Part shown: piece after piece, positions 6,336 through 9,277 of the stretch | Layout: every line of letters starts with the position of its first letter | Numbering within the stretch: the first letter of the stretch is position 1 | NCBI GenBank assembly: GCA_014799985.1 | Contig: JAAVGZ010000023.1 | Location: 1 to 9,277, forward strand | Source of the DNA: Helicobacter sp. | GTDB taxonomy: Bacteria; Campylobacterota; Campylobacteria; Campylobacterales; Helicobacteraceae | DNA length: 9,277 nt | Reading direction: 5' to 3' | Position numbers and translations under genes: made by a program | The notes under the pieces: generated by a model | What the model saw: the letters and a program-made list of their open reading frames with translations, nothing else | The model's database searches: none | What the model was told of the DNA's origin: nothing

Positions 6336-7400
6336 TTATTCTTCATCGATTTTCTCATCTTTTTCATCATCGCTGCTGTCGTTGCCAAATGTTGGAATGT
6401 CCTCTTTTGTGCGCAATGCCGCGAGGATTTTTTCCTGAATCTCGAGCGCCGTTTCCTTGTTTTCTTTCAAGAACTTCTTGACATTCTCTTTGCCCTGCCC
6501 GAGCTTCATGTCGCCATAGCTAAACCACGAGCCGCTTTTGTCGATGATGTCGAGCTTCACGCCATAATCGACCAGCTCGCCCTCGATGCTGATTCCATAG
6601 CCAAACATGATGTCGAACTCTGCCTCGCGAAACGGCGGCGCGACCTTGTTTTTGACGACCTTCGCGCGCACGCGGTTGCCGATGGGGCTGTCGTTTTGCT
6701 TGAGCGTGGCGACACGGCGCACATCGATGCGCACGCTCGCGTAGAACTTGAGCGCGTTGCCGCCCGTTGTCGTCTCGGGGCTGCCATAGCCCATCGTGCC
6801 GATTTTCATGCGGATTTGGTTGATGAAAATCACCGTGGCGCTCATCTTGTGCGAGATTCCCGTGATTTTGCGCAGCGCTTGGCTCATGAGCCGCGCCTGC
6901 AAGCCGACATGCGCATCGCCCATATCGCCCTCAATCTCGCTCTTTGGCGTGAGTGCGGCGACAGAATCGATGACGATGAGGTCTGTCGCGCCGCTTCGCG
7001 TGAGTGTCTCGAGAATCTCGAGCGCCTGCTCGCCATAGTCGGGCTGCGAGACGAGCAGATTCTCGACATCGACACCCAAACGTTTCGCATAGCTCACATC
7101 GAGCGCATGCTCGGCATCGATGAAGGCGCAGATTCCGCCCTTTGCCTGCGTTTGCGCGATGACTTGCAGCGCAAGCGTGGTCTTGCCCGAGCTTTCTGGT
7201 CCATAAATCTCAACGATTCTGCCTTTGGGAATCCCGCCGATTCCAAGCGCAATATCGAGCCCCAACGAACCCGTGCTAATCGAATCGATGGGCTCTGTGG
7301 GCTTCTCGCCCAGCCGCACCAATGTGCCTTTGCCAAAGGCTTTGTCGATTTGCTTGATTGCAAGGTCGATGGCTTTGCGTTTGTTCGCGTCTAGTTCCAC
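6336..7400 (-). CDS. recA: Recombinase RecA
   Basis: RecA forms the ATP-dependent filament for homologous pairing and strand exchange. At 354 aa it is full length. Visible are Walker A GPESSGKT (67-74), the catalytic Glu98 in AFIDAEHALD, Walker B LIVID (142-146), loop L1 around EIEGDMGDAHVG, and the FINQIR segment leading into loop L2. An acidic C-terminal tail (DSSDDEKDEKIDEE) is typical of the family's regulatory tail. The start is GTG (7398-7400) with ribosome site GAGGAG five bases upstream. It heads the six-gene minus-strand run. I see no LexA-type operator, in line with the absence of a classical SOS system in Helicobacter. No intein or frameshift. Confidence 0.98.
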   Translation of the reverse strand: MELDANKRKAIDLAIKQIDKAFGKGTLVRLGEKPTEPIDSISTGSLGLDIALGIGGIPKGRIVEIYGPESSGKTTLALQVIAQTQAKGGICAFIDAEHALDVSYAKRLGVDVENLLVSQPDYGEQALEILETLTRSGATDLIVIDSVAALTPKSEIEGDMGDAHVGLQARLMSQALRKITGISHKMSATVIFINQIRMKIGTMGYGSPETTTGGNALKFYASVRIDVRRVATLKQNDSPIGNRVRAKVVKNKVAPPFREAEFDIMFGYGISIEGELVDYGVKLDIIDKSGSWFSYGDMKLGQGKENVKKFLKENKETALEIQEKILAALRTKEDIPTFGNDSSDDEKDEKIDEE

Positions 7401-7423
7401 TGCCGCTCCTCAATTTTTGCAAC

Positions 7424-7429
7424 ATTATA
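7424..7429 (-). promoter_or_regulatory. Predicted recA-operon promoter, -10 box
   Basis: A perfect TATAAT (context GCGTTATAATGTT) lies 23 bases upstream of the recA GTG, giving a leader under 20 nt. AT-rich sequence AAAATTTTAG lies upstream. It is the only promoter-like site I see for the whole recA-to-trpA run. Confidence 0.65.
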
Positions 7430-7500
7430 ACGCAGAAGAGCTAAAATTTTGTTGGATTCGAGACCGCAAGGCTTTCAGTGGCTTTTAATATTATGCGCCA

Positions 7501-7506
7501 TATAAT
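7501..7506 (+). promoter_or_regulatory. Predicted dsb-operon promoter, -10 box
   Basis: A perfect TATAAT in the context CCATATAATGCGG lies 29 bases before the DsbA-type gene's ATG. It is about 70 bp from, and divergent to, the recA -10 box. There is no clear -35; an AT-rich tract TTTTAATATTAT lies just upstream. Confidence 0.6.
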
Positions 7507-7535
7507 GCGGCGGATTCTACAATCAAGGATTTTAC

Positions 7536-8216
7536 ATGTGCATTTTGCAGACAAAGATTATCATGCGGGGCTTGTTGCTTAGCATCGCCATGCTGGGCTT
7601 TGCCGCTTTGGCAGAGGCGGGCACGCTCGAAGAGGGCAAGGATTATATTGTGCTCAAAACGCCGATTCCAAATGCTAAGAATACATTAATAGAGGTGATT
7701 TCGTATCGCTGCATTCATTGTTATAATCATCATAGAATCAAAACATTGGAGCAGCTCAAAACAAAGATTCCTAATATCGCCTATTATCTTTTTCATACAA
7801 ATTGGGGGCAGGGCTATCATCAAGAGCTCAACGCTCTTTTTGCCTATGCGCATGTGCATGATTCAAAAGAGGGCAAAGACGCAAGCGACAAAACGAGCCT
7901 CACGAGCCAGCTCGCAACGGCATATTTTCAGTCGTATTTTGAAAAACGAGAGAATCTCGAAGAGGACAAAAAGCATGAACAATTTATGAAAATTGGCTTG
8001 GATACTCTCAAAATCTCTCAAGCCGAGCTCGATTCTTTTGTTGCCACAAAAGAGGCGCAGGAGTTGCTCAAAGATTATCAGGTTGGCGATGAAATTGCAA
8101 AGAACTATGGCACACCTGCTTTTGTCGTGAATGGCAAATACCAAATCCACCCGGGCGCGTTTGATTCGATAGATGTTTTGGTGGTGATTATCGAAGAATT
8201 GCTCAAAAAACCCTAA
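7536..8216 (+). CDS. Periplasmic DsbA-family thiol:disulfide oxidoreductase
   Basis: This exported thioredoxin-fold protein should introduce disulfides into secreted proteins. The signal peptide is residues 1-28, ending ALAEA before GTLEEG. The redox motif is CIHC (Cys59-Cys62) in SYRCIHCYNHH, and the cis-proline loop is TP at 193-194 in YGTPAFVV. CIHC is the motif I recall for Campylobacter-type DsbA proteins, against CPHC in E. coli. I chose the first ATG because AAGGA lies six bases upstream; a second ATG at 7563 would give a shorter, more standard signal peptide and is possible. Between Cys62 and the cis-Pro is a charged helical insert, as in DsbA. The stop overlaps the next gene's start (TAATG), so the two should act as a redox pair. 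DsbA versus DsbL subtype cannot be settled here. Confidence 0.9.
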   Translation: MCILQTKIIMRGLLLSIAMLGFAALAEAGTLEEGKDYIVLKTPIPNAKNTLIEVISYRCIHCYNHHRIKTLEQLKTKIPNIAYYLFHTNWGQGYHQELNALFAYAHVHDSKEGKDASDKTSLTSQLATAYFQSYFEKRENLEEDKKHEQFMKIGLDTLKISQAELDSFVATKEAQELLKDYQVGDEIAKNYGTPAFVVNGKYQIHPGAFDSIDVLVVIIEELLKKP

Positions 8217-8896
8217 TGGATTTTACGAGATTCCTTGCCTGCAATACGCGATTAATATGGGCATGCCTTTTTGTCTCGGCATGCCTACTGCTCGCCATTT
8301 CGCATGGATTCTTCCAAAGCTATCTTTTTATGCGCCCATGCGAACAATGCGTCTATATCCGCTTTGCGATGTTTTGCATTGTTTTTGGCGCGCTACTTGG
8401 CTTTGTTTTTTCGCGCTCGCGTGTGGCGCATTTGTTTGCATTTATGATGTGCTTCTATGGAATCGCGCTCGGGATTCAGAGCGCCCTCACTTTGCAACAT
8501 ATCCATGCAATGGTGCTCGAAGGCAATCCGTTCATCGCCGCGAGTGGCTGCAAAAAAATCCCCGTTTTCCCGTTTGATTTGCCCTTGCATGTTTGGTTTC
8601 CGCAATGGTTTTTGCCCACAGGAGAATGCGGGCTAGACGCGCCGATGGTTGGCAGAGAAACGTTGGATTCTTTAAGTGCTATCCAAAAGTTTTTTATTGA
8701 GCAATATAAAAATGGCTGGTGGCTCGTTCCGCAATTGCAATGGATAAATATGGCGACATTTTGCCTCTTCTATTTTATCTTTTGCATTGTGATTTTATGC
8801 TATTTGTTGCTGTGTTTTGCGCGTACGAAAGTTGTTTTCATTTTGTCTGTTGCCGCCATTCTTTTTGTCGTGTTTTTGCTCTTGTTTTTAGGGTAG
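8216..8896 (+). CDS. DsbB/DsbI-type inner-membrane disulfide oxidoreductase
   Basis: This membrane protein should reoxidise the DsbA-type partner encoded just upstream and pass electrons to quinones. Predicted membrane segments are about 12-32, 47-66, 70-91, 177-201 and 206-226. The first redox pair is CEQC (Cys42-Cys45) in MRPCEQCVYIRFAM. The second, in the long periplasmic loop, is Cys112 and Cys138 (SGCKKIP and PTGECGLD). A fifth membrane segment at the C-terminus, beyond the four of E. coli DsbB, fits the DsbI-like branch described in epsilonproteobacteria, but there is no beta-propeller extension as in Campylobacter DsbI. The ATG overlaps the upstream stop by one base. The C-terminus runs straight into the stop at 8894-8896, followed by the repeat region. 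Confidence 0.88.
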   Translation: MDFTRFLACNTRLIWACLFVSACLLLAISHGFFQSYLFMRPCEQCVYIRFAMFCIVFGALLGFVFSRSRVAHLFAFMMCFYGIALGIQSALTLQHIHAMVLEGNPFIAASGCKKIPVFPFDLPLHVWFPQWFLPTGECGLDAPMVGRETLDSLSAIQKFFIEQYKNGWWLVPQLQWINMATFCLFYFIFCIVILCYLLLCFARTKVVFILSVAAILFVVFLLLFLG

Positions 8897-8921
8897 TTTT
8901 GTGTGGAGCGGCATGGGGTGG
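8897..8921. other. Short gap after the dsb operon
   Basis: Twenty-five bases between the stop codon and the palindromic element. No classical GC hairpin plus T-run terminator is visible here, so the palindromic element that follows may provide the 3' structure. Confidence 0.4.
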
Positions 8922-9025
8922 ATTGCGAGAGGCGTTAGCCTCGTGGCAATCAATCGTGCACGAAGCTAGAATCATGGGGATTCTGCGCTGTTCGATTGCC
9001 ACGCATTCTAGCGAATGCTCGCAAT
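8922..9025. repeat. Cloverleaf-like palindromic intergenic element
   Basis: All stems here pair perfectly. The outer stem is ATTGCGAG (8922-8929) with CTCGCAAT (9018-9025). Hairpin A is GAGGC-GTTA-GCCTC (8929-8942). The inner stem is CGTGGCAATC (8942-8951) with GATTGCCACG (8994-9003). Its loop contains a further hairpin AGAATC-ATGGG-GATTCT (8968-8984). Hairpin B is GCATTC-TAGC-GAATGC (9003-9018). It lies 25 bases beyond the DsbI-type gene. It is the better-preserved relative of 120-210. It resembles dispersed TCATTGCGAG-type repeats, and it is not a tRNA. Confidence 0.8.
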
Positions 9026-9065
9026 GACACAATGAGTGCAACTAAAGTCGCACCTCCGAATCACT

Positions 9066-9115
9066 AGAAAAAGCGCGCGCAAAGCTATGGCGAAGCCATA
9101 GCACAGCGCCGCTTT
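9066..9115. repeat. Right copy of 50-bp hairpin repeat unit (inverted relative to 1-50)
   Basis: It is the reverse complement of 1-50 with one mismatch. Here the core hairpin is perfect: GCTATGGC (9084-9091), loop GAA, GCCATAGC (9095-9102). It follows the cloverleaf-like element at the same kind of distance as on the left, so the two flanks are mirror images. Confidence 0.85.
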
Positions 9116-9277
9116 GAAGAATTGCTATCTTTGATTCTCCATTGCTCACCAATGCAATATTCCCAGCCACAGCACACAGCGGCAATGTTCGAGCCGTAGG
9201 CATAACGTTGACGCATGCGCTGTGGACTATGACATATGCAAGTGCAACGCACATTTAAAAAGCGTGAGGGGGTTTGG
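9116..9277. other. Gene-free right end, nothing recognised
   Basis: The last 162 bases show no gene I recognise. A minus-strand frame (9042-9254) runs through here but continues into the 50-bp repeat and has no ribosome site. A loose inverted pair CACAGCG/CGCTGTG near 9170 and 9220 is the only structure seen. It could be upstream sequence of a gene beyond the window. Confidence 0.35.

Noticed and set aside
5736..7394. Long open frame of 552 codons on the plus strand, antisense to eno and recA
   Set aside because: It lies exactly opposite two strongly conserved genes in the GC-rich block, crosses their junction, resembles no known protein and has a composition expected from the complement of GC-biased codons.
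7401..7535. Possible SOS (LexA) operator upstream of recA
   Set aside because: No CTG-N10-CAG type or similar palindrome is seen at the promoter, and Helicobacter is not known to have LexA.
8922..9025. Cloverleaf shape considered as a tRNA or tRNA-like gene
   Set aside because: Stem lengths are wrong (10-bp inner stem with its own capped hairpin), and there is no TPsiC-like GTTCRA sequence, anticodon loop or acceptor CCA.
9042..9254. 70-codon minus-strand frame at the right end
   Set aside because: Its second half is the 50-bp repeat read through; there is no ribosome site and no recognisable protein.

Overview
The window looks like chromosomal DNA of a Helicobacter or a close relative (Campylobacterales). 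The main evidence is the minus-strand order recA - eno - small FtsB/DivIC-like protein - AMIN-domain protein - aroK, which is the order I know from Helicobacter pylori (HP0153-HP0157). Protein details agree, for example the enolase KPNQIGT motif and the short shikimate kinase with a GFMGSGKSS loop. By eye the central block is GC-rich, so a GC-richer, non-pylori Helicobacter seems likelier. The species cannot be named from this sequence.

Layout: 1-336 is gene-free and holds dispersed palindromic repeats. 337-2703 (minus) is feoA-feoB, a ferrous-iron uptake operon with its own promoter around 2734-2765. 2827-7400 (minus) is a tight six-gene run transcribed recA > eno > ftsB-like > AMIN protein > aroK > trpA, joined by 4-nt overlaps or by stop codons lying inside the next Shine-Dalgarno sequence. 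7401-7535 is a divergent promoter region. 7536-8896 (plus) is a two-gene disulfide-bond operon, a periplasmic DsbA-type thiol oxidase and a DsbB/DsbI-type membrane partner, overlapping by one base. 8897-9277 is gene-free and again holds palindromic repeats.

Function: the recA run mixes recombination (RecA), glycolysis (Eno), envelope/division (FtsB-like and AMIN proteins) and aromatic biosynthesis (AroK, TrpA). Compared with H. pylori, trpA has been appended after aroK without trpB beside it. The feo genes import Fe2+, and the dsb genes should form one electron-relay pair that oxidises cysteines of exported proteins.

I see no mobile-element genes, CRISPR array, tRNA or rRNA, and no convincing new multi-gene system. 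The most unusual material is non-coding: a 50-bp hairpin unit present as inverted copies (49/50 identical) at both ends of the window, each followed inward by a cloverleaf-like palindromic element just downstream of an operon's last gene.
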